This document shows positions 1 to 7,896 of a stretch of DNA of 64,000 nt, one piece after another; position 1 is the stretch's first letter, and each line of letters opens with the position of its first letter. The stretch covers positions 1 through 64,000 of the forward strand of contig NZ_VDFY01000135.1 in the NCBI RefSeq assembly GCF_006228125.1, in the 5' to 3' direction. The notes under the pieces are model-generated. The model saw nothing but the letters and a program-made list of their open reading frames with translations. It had not been told where the DNA came from and searched no databases. A program made the translations under genes and the position numbers. The stretch comes from Micromonospora orduensis (GTDB lineage Bacteria > Actinomycetota > Actinomycetes > Mycobacteriales > Micromonosporaceae).

Positions 1-57
1 CGACTCAAAGACCGCGACCTCGGCCGCGTCCCACCGGCCACCAAGACAAACGACTAA
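1..57 (+). CDS. 3' end of an upstream gene (possibly IstB of an IS21-type element)
   Basis: The first 18 codons are open, mostly end in G or C, and stop at TAA (55-57), as expected for the tail of a gene entering from the left. The residues end in DRDLGRVPPATKTND. With the following non-coding repeats (TGGTC/GACCAC) this resembles the end of an IstB-type ATP-binding transposition helper, but the fragment is too short to prove it. Confidence 0.35.
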   Translation, partial: RLKDRDLGRVPPATKTND

Positions 58-125
58 AGATCAACCAACCCGAGGTGGTCCACTTTCAGCCGGACCACGG
101 TGGTCAGGGTTGAGGCGGCGTTGAC
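1..125 (+). mobile_element. Possible right end of an IS21-family insertion sequence
   Basis: After the TAA at 55-57 there are short repeats of GTGGTC / GGACCAC / GGTGGTC between about 72 and 107, a layout I associate with the non-coding right end of actinobacterial IS21 (istAB) elements. No target duplication can be checked because the left end lies outside the window. This is a weak, pattern-based call; it could also be an ordinary intergenic region. Confidence 0.25.
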
Positions 126-934
126 AAAGGGATGGAACTAGCGGATTGAGTTGCTTGGGGACGCTCGGCTACGGCCTGACATCTCTGCATACGATCAGCG
201 GGTATGGGGCGAAGTGGAGGCTGGGGCAGTTCGCGGCCAACGTCCTTGTCCAGATGTCCTATTTGGCCCTGACGCTACCCATAGCTGTCGTGGACATACT
301 CATCCAACGCTCGGCGTTGTATCACGTAGGTCCTGATCCCGATCTGTATCTGACGTCCTTAATACCGGACAGCCGGCTGCCAGCGAAGTGACCCAAACTG
401 TCTGTGCGTCTTCAAGGCGGCCCTGAACGGGCCGCACGCGCCGCCGCTCTGTGGCCGTGACGCCTGATGCCCGGCGGCTGGCGCGGACAGCGGGGAGGCC
501 GTGCGGGCCGCAGGAGAACGACAGGCCGTCGAATACTGAAGGGGGTGGGCGCCGGTGGCCGGCCACGAGCCCGCGCGGCGTAGGGAAGCGCACGCCGGCC
601 GCGCCGAGCTGGCGGCGGTCGCGGTGTTGCGGTTCGAGCGCCTCCGGCGGGGACGCTCGCTCCGGCTCCAGGATGGCCGGGGCTTCGTCGGCGGGGTCGC
701 GGTCCGTGGGGCATCCCGTGTGCGATCGACCCGCTCCCCAGGAGGGCGGGTAGACGGCACACGGGATGGCAAAGCGTGCTGTTCCTCGCCAGGTCGATAT
801 TGCTGCAAAGGGAGCGGCAGAGGAGCGCGCGAGATTTGTCGGCTCTCGGACCGGTCGCAATCGTTGAGGTTCCCGGTAACGTAGTTCGGATGCCTAACGG
901 CAGGGGTTGCTCACCGAACCATTTGGAGGCTGCG
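126..934. other. Gene-poor stretch of about 800 bp
   Basis: No convincing gene is visible. Open frames exist (for example 146-391 and 555-884 on +), but they lack good starts, overlap each other, and show mixed codon use. The part from 555 to about 700 on + has high GC at third positions and could be a decayed gene fragment. The only clear structure is a nested inverted repeat at 712-768. The last bases (924-929, GGAGG) are the ribosome binding site of the next gene. Confidence 0.5.
712..768. repeat. Nested inverted repeat (two stacked hairpins)
   Basis: CATCCCGTGTGC (712-723) is a perfect inverted repeat of GCACACGGGATG (757-768). Inside it, ACCCGC (729-734) pairs with GCGGGT (746-751). The arrangement could fold as one long structured hairpin in RNA. 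It lies about 165 bp upstream of the Bell-like gene and is not followed by a T run. It may be a transcription stop, a structured leader or a mobile-element relic. Confidence 0.5.
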
Positions 935-1369
935 ATGCTGGCGGAGACGTTGAGTGCGTTGGCAGGTGCTGGTGGTACGGCTTTGGTTGGCGCGGTGGCT
1001 ACAGACAGCTGGCAGCTGGCCAAACATGGGTTCGCTCAGTTGTTCGGGCGAGGTGATCAGACTCGGGCCGCTGCAGTCGAGGGACGGCTGGAGCGCACCC
1101 GTTCCGTTGTGGAAGCTGTGCCGCAGGATGAGCGTGTGCGTTTGGAACAGCAAGCGGCATGGACGGCGCGTCTGGAGGACTTGTTGAGCGATCACCCGGA
1201 GGTCGCCAAGGAGTTGCAGGCTCTGGTGGAGCAGGTTACTCAGGCTGCGGGGACACGTTCGGCAGGTCATGTGATACAGCACGGGGTGGCCTATGGCCAG
1301 GCTCAGCAGGTCGTCCAGGGCCACGGTCAGCAAACGAACGTGTTCGGCAGCCGTGGCGGCCAGGCGTGA
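935..1369 (+). CDS. Small helical Bell-like effector with C-terminal amyloid-type motif
   Basis: This 144-residue protein starts at an ATG with GGAGG eight bases upstream. Residues 1-40 are Ala/Gly-rich and hydrophobic, with LSALAGAGGTALVG at 7-20. Residues 50-105 look like charged amphipathic helices. The tail (about 112-144) is Gly/Gln/Asn-rich and contains QGHGQQTNVF at 128-137. The neighbouring NLR-type ATPase has QGTGNQLNIF near its N-terminus. From memory, bacterial Bell-domain proteins (helical, proposed membrane-perturbing, like fungal HeLo/HELL) end in BASS amyloid motifs matched in adjacent NLRs. The function is therefore inferred: an executioner seeded by the NLR. The fold was not computed. 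The genes are 2 bp apart and probably co-transcribed. Confidence 0.65.
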   Translation: MLAETLSALAGAGGTALVGAVATDSWQLAKHGFAQLFGRGDQTRAAAVEGRLERTRSVVEAVPQDERVRLEQQAAWTARLEDLLSDHPEVAKELQALVEQVTQAAGTRSAGHVIQHGVAYGQAQQVVQGHGQQTNVFGSRGGQA

Positions 1370-1371
1370 CG

Positions 1372-4095
1372 ATGAACGGCGCTGAGCCCGGCGCGCTCCC
1401 GAACGAGTCACTGGTGACGCCGGCATCTGGTGTAACGCAGGCGGTGTGGACTGCCGGAGAGGGCAGCACCGGGGCGCAGGGGACCGGCAACCAACTCAAC
1501 ATCTTCCTGCATCACCCACCAGCTCAGCGGCCCACGGTCAGAGACATCGCGCCAGCAGCATCGCCGGCCGAGCGGGTCGCGGGCGCACTACCCGACGTAT
1601 GGAGCATGGGTCCTCGTAACCCTGGTTTTGCCGGACGAGAGGGTGAACTCGGGCGATTGCGAGAGCAGTTGCGTGCGGGTGGCGCGGCGGTGGTGCACGC
1701 GCTGCATGGCATGGGGGGAATCGGTAAGACCCAACTCGCTACCGAGTACGCCTACCGCTACGCGGCGGACTACGACGTGGTGTGGTGGATATCGGCCGAA
1801 CAGGCCGGGCTGATTGGTGAGCAGTACAGCGCGCTGGGTGCAAGCCTCGGCCTCGTTGCGTCAGATGCGGACAGTGTGACTGCGGCCCATGCGGTCAAGA
1901 GCCATCTGCGCATTCGTGATCGATGGCTGTTGATCTTCGACAATGCCGAGTCGCCGGACGACATCGGTCAATGGTTGCCCGGAGGGCCGGGGCACGTCAT
2001 CATCACCTCCCGGCACCAACGCTGGACGCAGCTGGCTGTAGCGGTTGAGGTTGACGTCTTGACCAGGGCTGAGTCGATTCTCCTGCTGACCGCCCACCAT
2101 CCGATGCTTAACCCAGGCCAAGCTGACGAGTTGGCCGATGCCCTGGGTGACCTTCCACTGGCGCTCGTGCAGGCAGCCAGCTTCTTGACTGAAACCGGCA
2201 TGTCGACGCAGGAGTACCGACAGGCTCTGACGAGCCAGGCGGGCGAAGTACTCGGCGAGGGCCGCCCGGTCAGCTATCCGCGCTCGCTGGCTGCAACGAT
2301 CGCGGTCAGCAGCGGCCGTCTCGCTGACATCGACCCTGCGTCTCTGGGGATCCTCCGGTTGTGCGCATTCCTGGCTCCGGCGCCGGTGCCCGTGGAGTTG
2401 CTGGCCGCGATTGTGCAGTTTGAGGCGGCAACCCAGGATGACTCCTGGGGGTTGACTCCGCTGGCGGCGGTGATCGACAAACCGTTGGCACGGGCGCGTA
2501 GCGTCGCCCGCATCGGCGACTACGGTTTGGCGAAGGTCTCTGTTGAGGGCATCAGTGTGCATCGACTGGTGCAGGCCGTGTTGCGCGATCAGCTGGGTCC
2601 GACTGCAGTCGAGCAGCTGCGGACGCGAATCGAAGCTGTGCTTAGCATGGCCGAGCCGGGCGACCCGCGTAACCCCGCCGCTTGGCAAGGCTGGGCTCGC
2701 CTGCTGCCACACCTTCTCGCAGCAGATCCCGCCTCCTCCGGCAACTTGGGCCTCCGCGACTTGGCCTGCCGGGCGATCGTGTTCCTGATCGTTCGCGGCG
2801 ACGCCCGACCAGCGCAGCGGCTAGCCGACCGTCTCTATCAGCAGTGGCGTCAAAGGCTTGGACCAGACCACCCTCAGGCTTTGAAAGCTGCGACGGAACT
2901 GGTCTGGGCATATCGGGATCTTGGCGAGTTCAACCAGCTGCGTCCGCTGATCGAGGACACCTTGGCCCGCCAGAGAGTGACCCTGGGAGAGGACCATCCT
3001 GACACCCTTCGATCAATGAGCGACCTTGCCGTTGTCCTGGACGCGCAGGGTATGCATGAGAAGGCATACCAGTTGGATCAGGAGGTCTTGGAGCGGCGGC
3101 GGCGGGTGCTGGGCGAGGACCATCCCGACACCTTGATGTCCGCCGGCAACTTGGCTGGTTCGTCGGCCAGCCTCGGCAGGTATCAGCAGGCGCGGGAGAT
3201 GCAGCAGGACGTCCTGGAGCGGCGGCGGCGGGTGCTGGGCGATGATCACCCGGGTACCTGGCACGCCCAGGGCAACCTAGCCGTCACCCTCAATCGGTTG
3301 GGCGAGTATGAGCAGGCGCGGCGTATGGAAGAGGATGTGCTGGAGCGGCGACGGCTGCTGCTGGGCGAGGATCACCCTGACACCCTCACCGCCGCCAACA
3401 ACCTGGCTGCCACGCTCCACCGCCTTGGGAACTTCATGCAGGCGCGGCAGATGCAGCAGGACGTCCTGGAGCGGCAGCGGCGGGTGCTCGGCGAGAATCA
3501 CCCGGACACCCTGAGCACCGTCAGCGGCTTGGCCGGCACGCTGTACCAACTCGAAGAGTATGAGCAGGCGCGGCGCATGCAAGAGGATGTGCTGGATCGG
3601 CGACGGCAGGTCCTAGGCGAGGATCATCCCGACACCCTGGCCGCCTTCAGCAGCCTGGCCACCACGCTCAACCGGTTGGGCGAGTATGAGCGGGCGCGGC
3701 GCATGCAAGAGGATGTGCTGGATCGGCGACGGCAGGTCCTAGGCGAGGATCATCCCGACACCCTGGCCGCCTTCAGCAGCCTGGCCACCACGCTCTACCA
3801 CCTCGGTAAAAGTGAGCAGGCGCGGCGCATAGAAGAGGGCGTGCTGAAGCAGCGGCGGCGGCTGCTTGGCGAGGACCACCCCGAAACATTGGTTGCAGCG
3901 GTGAACCTTGCAATGTCCCTCGCGGCCCTGCACCAAAAGATTCCGGCACGTCAAGCGGCCGAATATGGATATCGGGGACTTCGAGCCGTGTTGGGAAGTG
4001 AACATCCTATGACCGAATGGGCTCGCCTGGAAGTGAACAAAATCGCCGCTTCCATGGGCGGAAGAGGTCCGAAAAGAAGCGGCCGTCGTAGGTAA
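1372..4095 (+). CDS. NLR-like STAND ATPase: amyloid-type motif, NB-ARC, TPR repeats
   Basis: This 907-residue cytoplasmic protein starts at the ATG two bases after the upstream stop. Residues 36-45 (QGTGNQLNIF) repeat the motif that ends the upstream protein. An NB-ARC core follows: Walker A GMGGIGKT (113-120), Walker B LLIFD (186-190), ITSR (211-214) and a GDLPLA motif (259-264). The C-terminal third is about ten 42-residue TPRs, each carrying LGEDHPDTL or a variant, of the TPR_10/TPR_12 kind. By family knowledge the TPRs would sense a ligand and the ATPase would oligomerise. The short N-terminal motif, in place of an effector domain, suggests signalling in trans to the upstream protein. One TPR unit is almost perfectly duplicated at DNA level. 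Confidence 0.85.
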   Translation: MNGAEPGALPNESLVTPASGVTQAVWTAGEGSTGAQGTGNQLNIFLHHPPAQRPTVRDIAPAASPAERVAGALPDVWSMGPRNPGFAGREGELGRLREQLRAGGAAVVHALHGMGGIGKTQLATEYAYRYAADYDVVWWISAEQAGLIGEQYSALGASLGLVASDADSVTAAHAVKSHLRIRDRWLLIFDNAESPDDIGQWLPGGPGHVIITSRHQRWTQLAVAVEVDVLTRAESILLLTAHHPMLNPGQADELADALGDLPLALVQAASFLTETGMSTQEYRQALTSQAGEVLGEGRPVSYPRSLAATIAVSSGRLADIDPASLGILRLCAFLAPAPVPVELLAAIVQFEAATQDDSWGLTPLAAVIDKPLARARSVARIGDYGLAKVSVEGISVHRLVQAVLRDQLGPTAVEQLRTRIEAVLSMAEPGDPRNPAAWQGWARLLPHLLAADPASSGNLGLRDLACRAIVFLIVRGDARPAQRLADRLYQQWRQRLGPDHPQALKAATELVWAYRDLGEFNQLRPLIEDTLARQRVTLGEDHPDTLRSMSDLAVVLDAQGMHEKAYQLDQEVLERRRRVLGEDHPDTLMSAGNLAGSSASLGRYQQAREMQQDVLERRRRVLGDDHPGTWHAQGNLAVTLNRLGEYEQARRMEEDVLERRRLLLGEDHPDTLTAANNLAATLHRLGNFMQARQMQQDVLERQRRVLGENHPDTLSTVSGLAGTLYQLEEYEQARRMQEDVLDRRRQVLGEDHPDTLAAFSSLATTLNRLGEYERARRMQEDVLDRRRQVLGEDHPDTLAAFSSLATTLYHLGKSEQARRIEEGVLKQRRRLLGEDHPETLVAAVNLAMSLAALHQKIPARQAAEYGYRGLRAVLGSEHPMTEWARLEVNKIAASMGGRGPKRSGRRR
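3556..3807 (+). repeat. Tandem 126-bp TPR-unit duplication inside the NLR gene
   Basis: Bases 3556-3669 and 3682-3795 differ at one position over 114 bp, with a period of exactly 126 bp (42 codons). The other TPR units are clearly more diverged in DNA. This indicates a recent unequal exchange or slippage that added one repeat to the sensor domain. Confidence 0.9.
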
Positions 4096-4210
4096 GGTGA
4101 TCCGCGAAGGAACCTCCGGAGGTTGTCTTGTGTGGATCCTTCAGCATCATGTCGGGGTGCAGGCTGATCACAGCAGCGAGACCGGGTGCTGTCGGTGGCG
4201 GGGACGCCCG

Positions 4211-4957
4211 TCAGGGTTCCCGCATCCGGGATCTGAGCACGTCGAACTCGCAACCCGGAGCGTCCGGGTCGAAGCCGTGCTCGATCAGCCAACGGGCCAC
4301 CGCCAGGCTGCGCAGTGACCACCAGGCGCGGATGACGTCCCGGTCGGCGCCGGCGCCGTAGCCGGCGAGCAGGTCGTCCAGGCGTTCCTCGTGCCCGAGC
4401 GTCAGGGTGGCGAGGTCGAACATGGCGTCGCCGGGAGCGGCCTCGGACCAGTCGATGACGCCGGTGACCTCGTCGCCGTCGACGAACACATGGGTGATCT
4501 GCAGGTCGCCGTGGATGAAGACCGGCTTGCACGGCCGGAGCGCGGCCTCGGCGATCTCGCGGTTGCGCCGGATCACCTCGGCGGGCAGAACGGCGTTGGC
4601 GAGCAGCCACGCGCACTCGCTGTCGAGCTCTGCCGCCACGTCGTCGAGCCTGCGCCCCGGCCACGGCGGCAACGGCGCATCGTGCAACCTGCGGATCGCG
4701 GCCCCCGCCGCGGCCCACGCCGCCGGCGACGCCGGCGACGGTTCGCCGAGGACGCCGAGTGCCCTGCCGGGTACGGCGGCGATCGCGAGCACGGGCGGCT
4801 CGCGCCAGAGGATCGCCGGGGTCGGTATCGGCGCCAGGGCCATCGCCCGCACCTCGACGTCGGCGTGCGCGGGGTCGCCGTCGACCTTCAGGAACACGTC
4901 GCCGACGCGCAGCGTCACGCGCTGGCTGTGGGCGACGACGACTTCGACCTCTTCCAT
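4211..4957 (-). CDS. Aminoglycoside phosphotransferase-family kinase
   Basis: The product has 248 residues from the chosen ATG, which lies 7 bases after a CAGGAT -10 element (leaderless). An upstream in-frame ATG (4966) is possible. The APH catalytic loop HGDLQ is at 149-153 and the metal-binding IDW (D169) follows after 18 residues. The Asn normally found five residues after the catalytic Asp is His here (HGDLQITHVFV). APH folds phosphorylate aminoglycosides, macrolides or small metabolites. The substrate cannot be read from sequence, and resistance should not be assumed. It is convergent with the NLR gene. Confidence 0.8.
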   Translation of the reverse strand: MEEVEVVVAHSQRVTLRVGDVFLKVDGDPAHADVEVRAMALAPIPTPAILWREPPVLAIAAVPGRALGVLGEPSPASPAAWAAAGAAIRRLHDAPLPPWPGRRLDDVAAELDSECAWLLANAVLPAEVIRRNREIAEAALRPCKPVFIHGDLQITHVFVDGDEVTGVIDWSEAAPGDAMFDLATLTLGHEERLDDLLAGYGAGADRDVIRAWWSLRSLAVARWLIEHGFDPDAPGCEFDVLRSRMREP

Positions 4958-5045
4958 ACCGTCCATCCTGGCGGTGGCGGTTGCCGATGTCGCCGGACTT
5001 TGCGGGCGGCCTCTCCGGTCTACTGTGGAAGAGCCGAGTCAGCCG

Positions 5046-5291
5046 GTGAGTCCGACACCTGCTCCGCAGCGCACCAGCAGCAAGCCGCCGTCCCGGCCGG
5101 TCGCCAAGCCGACGATCAGTAAGCCGAAGCCGAAGCCGACCACCGCGAAACCGAAACCACCTTCTGTTCCGACGGTGCATCCCGGTGCGTTCTGCTCCAG
5201 GCAGGGAGCGCGTGGGGTGACCAAGACCGGTAGACCGATGGTGTGCACGACCACCGCGACGGATTCCAGAAAGCGGTGGCGGGCAGCGTGA
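5046..5291 (+). CDS. Small Lys/Pro-linker protein with conserved Cys-containing C-terminal motif
   Basis: This is an 81-residue protein if it starts at GTG 5046; GTG 5025 is an alternative. TACTGT at 5021-5026 could be the -10 box. The first half is a repetitive Lys-Pro-Thr-Ser linker. The last 37 residues contain HPGAFCSRQGARGVTKTG and then PMVCTTTATDSRKRW. I recall this tail from many actinobacterial proteins (a Cys, GxTxxGxPMVC, TDxRxRW pattern), but its function is unknown to me. There is no signal peptide. A strong terminator follows directly. Confidence 0.6.
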   Translation: MSPTPAPQRTSSKPPSRPVAKPTISKPKPKPTTAKPKPPSVPTVHPGAFCSRQGARGVTKTGRPMVCTTTATDSRKRWRAA

Positions 5292-5303
5292 TCCCCCGGA
5301 GCG

Positions 5304-5340
5304 ACGAAGCCCGGCCACCTACACTGTGGCCGGGCTTCGT
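5304..5340 (+). terminator. Strong intrinsic terminator hairpin
   Basis: A perfect 15-bp stem (ACGAAGCCCGGCCAC / GTGGCCGGGCTTCGT) with a 7-base loop lies 13 bases after the stop of the small Lys/Pro-rich gene. There is no U tract, as is usual in actinomycetes. Confidence 0.8.
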
Positions 5341-5432
5341 TGTCGGTGAAGGGATGTCGAGAACGGGGTGAGGGCTCCGTCCCAGGGGTGGAGGCGGCCA
5401 CGGTGGCCGTACCGGACCAAGGAGATCCCAGC

Positions 5433-5873
5433 ATGGCGATCCAGCGGATGGACAACGTCCTCATCGTCGTCGAGGACCTCGACGCTGTCATCGCGTTCTT
5501 CGTCGCACTCGGCATGGAGGTGGAGGGCCGGGGGCCGGTCGAGGGACGGTGGGTGGAGCGGGTCATCGGGATCGACGACGTCCGCCAGGAAGTCGCGATG
5601 CTGCGGACCCCGGACGGCCACGGCAAGGTCGAGCTGGCCATGTTCCACACGCCGAAGGCGATCAGCGCCGAGCCGAGGGACGCGCCGGCGAACACACTGG
5701 GCATCCGACGCGTCATGTTCGCCGTCGACGACATCGAGGACGTCATCGCACGGCTGCGGGCGCACGGAGCCGAACTCGTCGGCGACCTGGAGCGGTACGA
5801 GGACATCTTCCGGCTCTGCTACGTCCGCGGCCCCGAGGGCATCATCGTGGGGTTGGCCGAACAGCTTCGCTGA
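5433..5873 (+). CDS. VOC (glyoxalase/bleomycin-resistance) superfamily protein
   Basis: This 146-residue protein has the two beta-alpha-beta-beta-beta modules of the VOC fold. The first begins at residue 5 (RMDNVLIVVEDLDAVIAFF) and the second near 92 (IRRVMFAVDDIEDVIARL). The ATG at 5433 follows AAGGAGA. VOC proteins bind a divalent metal and act as isomerases, dioxygenases or binding proteins. Ligand positions such as E144 near the end fit the fold, but the substrate is unknown. The gene stands alone between a terminator and a decayed gene. Confidence 0.75.
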   Translation: MAIQRMDNVLIVVEDLDAVIAFFVALGMEVEGRGPVEGRWVERVIGIDDVRQEVAMLRTPDGHGKVELAMFHTPKAISAEPRDAPANTLGIRRVMFAVDDIEDVIARLRAHGAELVGDLERYEDIFRLCYVRGPEGIIVGLAEQLR

Positions 5874-5928
5874 GGGCCGCCCACGCCGACCGTTCACGAG
5901 GCGGTGCACCGTCGGCACGGGAACTGCC

Positions 5929-6273
5929 ATGACGGGCATGATGGTGCGGACGCGCTGGACGATGCCCCATCCGCCCGAGGTGCTGTGGCCGGCGTTGTGC
6001 GACTCGCGCCTCGAACTTCAGCCCCGGTGTCCGGTGTCCGATGTTCTACCTGGAACCCCTCGGCTTTCACCGCTTCGTCGACCAGCTCGCGGATCTCTTC
6101 GAGCTGACCCCGATGGGGGCGGCACACAGGTCACCCGGACCACGACGGTGACCGTCCGCGGGTTCGGCCGTGCGGCTCTCCATCCGGCCCTGTGGGTCGG
6201 GCTGAAATCGGTGCACCGATTCGTGTTCCGCAACTGGCAGAAAATGGAGTTGTCGCCCCCGGCGGCAGTCTGA
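5929..6273 (+). pseudogene. Decayed SRPBCC/polyketide-cyclase-like gene
   Basis: Pieces of one SRPBCC-type protein are spread over two frames. The start reads MVRTRWTMPHPPEVLWPALC in one frame. A middle piece reads RFVDQLADLFELTPM in another frame around 6079-6120. The end returns to the first frame with GGGTQVTRTTTVTVRG and VGLKSVHRFVFRNWQKM. The total is about 110 residues where such proteins usually have about 190, so a central stretch is missing and two frame changes are needed. It is probably inactive. Confidence 0.6.
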
Positions 6274-6407
6274 CACCCACCGGGCCGCAGGATGTCTGCC
6301 TGGCCTGGGCGCAGGACAACCGGTCGCCCCTGGTGGACGAGTTCGTGGACATCGCGGCCCGGCGGGCCCGGGCGGCGGGGCTCTCGCCGGGCGAGTTCGC
6401 GCACTAG
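6270..6407 (+). pseudogene. 3' fragment of a LysR-family regulator gene
   Basis: Only the C-terminal end of a LysR substrate-binding domain is left: PQDVCLAWAQDNRSPLVDEF followed by VDIAARRAR and a TAG stop at 6405-6407. There is no helix-turn-helix region upstream. The fragment directly follows, and overlaps, the decayed SRPBCC gene, so this small interval records loss of two genes. The TAG also forms the start of the TAGGCT -10 box of the GNAT gene. Confidence 0.5.
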
Positions 6408-6417
6408 GCTCCGGGGC

Positions 6418-6855
6418 ATGTTCCGCGAGGCCGGGTCGGACGACTTCGAGCAGATCATCCGCCTCTACCGCCAACTCAACCCGGACGATCCGGTGCTGGA
6501 CGACGGATCCGACGCGGCGGCCTTCCAGCAGATCCTCGACTCACCAGCGCTACGTCTCTTCGTCCTCGAACTGGACGGGATCGTCGTCGCCACGACGTAC
6601 CTCAACGTGATCCCGAACCTCAGCCGGTCGGCGTCGCCGTACGCCGTCATCGAGAACGTCGTCGTCGAGGAGTCACGCCGCGGCACCGGCCTGGGCAGGC
6701 AGATCATGGCCGGCACGCTCCAGGCGGCGTGGGATGCCGGCTGCTACAAGGCGATGCTGATGACGGGCTCGCGGACGCCGTCGACGCATGCCTTCTACCG
6801 GGCCTGCGGTTTCTCGCCCGACGCCAAGACGGCGTATCTGGCGCGTCCGTCGTGA
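6418..6855 (+). CDS. GNAT family N-acetyltransferase
   Basis: This 145-residue cytoplasmic enzyme carries the acetyl-CoA-binding motif A, VVVEESRRGTGLGRQIM (about 81-97), with the R-x-x-G-x-G loop. The motif B segment FYRACGF (about 126-132) follows. The ATG is 7 bases after TAGGCT, so the mRNA is probably leaderless. The substrate is unknown. It is convergent with the epimerase gene and only 8 bp separate them. Confidence 0.85.
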   Translation: MFREAGSDDFEQIIRLYRQLNPDDPVLDDGSDAAAFQQILDSPALRLFVLELDGIVVATTYLNVIPNLSRSASPYAVIENVVVEESRRGTGLGRQIMAGTLQAAWDAGCYKAMLMTGSRTPSTHAFYRACGFSPDAKTAYLARPS

Positions 6856-6863
6856 CGGCACGG

Positions 6864-7775
6864 CTAGGCGGCGGGGAAGGTCTCGCGCAGCGCCGCGTCC
6901 AGGGACCGGCCGGTCGTCGGCTCGACGAACAGGTCGGCCAGCAGGAGGTCGGCGAGGTGGCTGGGATTGACGCCCGACTCCTTGCGCCCGAGGCCCTGGA
7001 GTGCTCCGCCGAGCCGCAGGGCGGCCTTCGCCGCGCCGGACGGCAGGCGGGACACCCGGCGACGTCGACCGACCGCCTCGGCGATACGACCGATCATGTC
7101 GTCCCAGGTGAGGTTCTCGTCGGCGACCGGAATGTCGTCACCACGGCCCTGCTCCAGGGCGTCCACCGCGATCTCGGCCACGCTGCGCGCCGAGGCGGCG
7201 GCGGTCCCGCCGGTGGGGGCGACCAGGGGGGTACGCGAGCGCGCCCACCGGTCCAGCGGCCCGGCCCAGTTCGGGAGCCGGTCGCCGGCCCGACCGAAGA
7301 CGAAGGGCAGTTCGAGTACGGCGACAGGCAGGTCGTCGCCGGCCGCTGCCCGTCCCTCACGTGCCTGCTCGACCCGGCACCGGATGTACGTGTGACGTTC
7401 GGTGAGCCGCCACTGCGGACGCAGCCGGTCGAAGTAGGTGTAGTACGAGCCCATCACCACGGCACGGGTGAGACCCTCCTCGCGGGCGGCGGTGAACAGG
7501 CGCACCACCGGGTCGACGTTGTCGCGGCGGAACCGCGGATAGATCGGCTTGGGCAGCGGGCGCTGCTCGTCGGTGCGGGTCGCGTACACGACGCCGTCGT
7601 GGCCGGCGAGCAGCGGCCGCAGGTCCTCGACCGACGCGGAGTCGACATCCATCAGGTGATCGACACCTCCCCGGGCGGTGCGCGCCACAGTTGTCGCGGC
7701 GTGGCCGCGTTCGCGGAGCACGTCCACGACGTGCGCGCCGATCAGACCGCTGCCGCCCACCACGAGAGTTCGCAC
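6864..7775 (-). CDS. NAD(P)-dependent epimerase/dehydratase family protein
   Basis: The product has 303 residues from GTG 7775. The Rossmann fingerprint VVGGSGLIGAHV is at residues 5-16. The usual YxxxK active site of extended short-chain dehydrogenases is not obvious: the expected place reads MGSYYTYFDR. It is therefore an atypical SDR of the NmrA/NAD-binding kind, and its catalytic class is uncertain. A C-terminal 'ETFPAA' region closes the domain. The start was chosen because the Rossmann strand begins immediately after it. Confidence 0.75.
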   Translation of the reverse strand: MRTLVVGGSGLIGAHVVDVLRERGHAATTVARTARGGVDHLMDVDSASVEDLRPLLAGHDGVVYATRTDEQRPLPKPIYPRFRRDNVDPVVRLFTAAREEGLTRAVVMGSYYTYFDRLRPQWRLTERHTYIRCRVEQAREGRAAAGDDLPVAVLELPFVFGRAGDRLPNWAGPLDRWARSRTPLVAPTGGTAAASARSVAEIAVDALEQGRGDDIPVADENLTWDDMIGRIAEAVGRRRRVSRLPSGAAKAALRLGGALQGLGRKESGVNPSHLADLLLADLFVEPTTGRSLDAALRETFPAA

Positions 7776-7896
7776 GCCGCATCGTCCACTCTGGAACCGG
7801 TTGCTTGTCAAGTCACGACCGCCGCCACCGCAACGAGCGGCTGCGGATGCGGTGGCGGCGTGACGCGGCCAGAATGGCGTCCGGAGGTGATCGGGG

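Noticed and set aside
146-391. Possible 81-residue + ORF in the left gene-poor region
   Set aside because: It begins with TTG, has no ribosome binding site, shows mixed third-position bases and no recognisable domain.
3013-3900. TPR-repeat DNA as a possible mobile or CRISPR-like repeat
   Set aside because: The 126-bp period keeps one reading frame and encodes the LGEDHPDTL motif, so it is protein repeat structure.
4097-4318. Possible 73-residue ORF after the NLR gene
   Set aside because: It runs into the reverse of the APH gene and has no coding signature.
4211-4957. Antibiotic resistance gene call for the APH-like protein
   Set aside because: Only the general kinase motif is present and the metal-binding Asn is replaced by His, so a resistance role is not supported by sequence alone.
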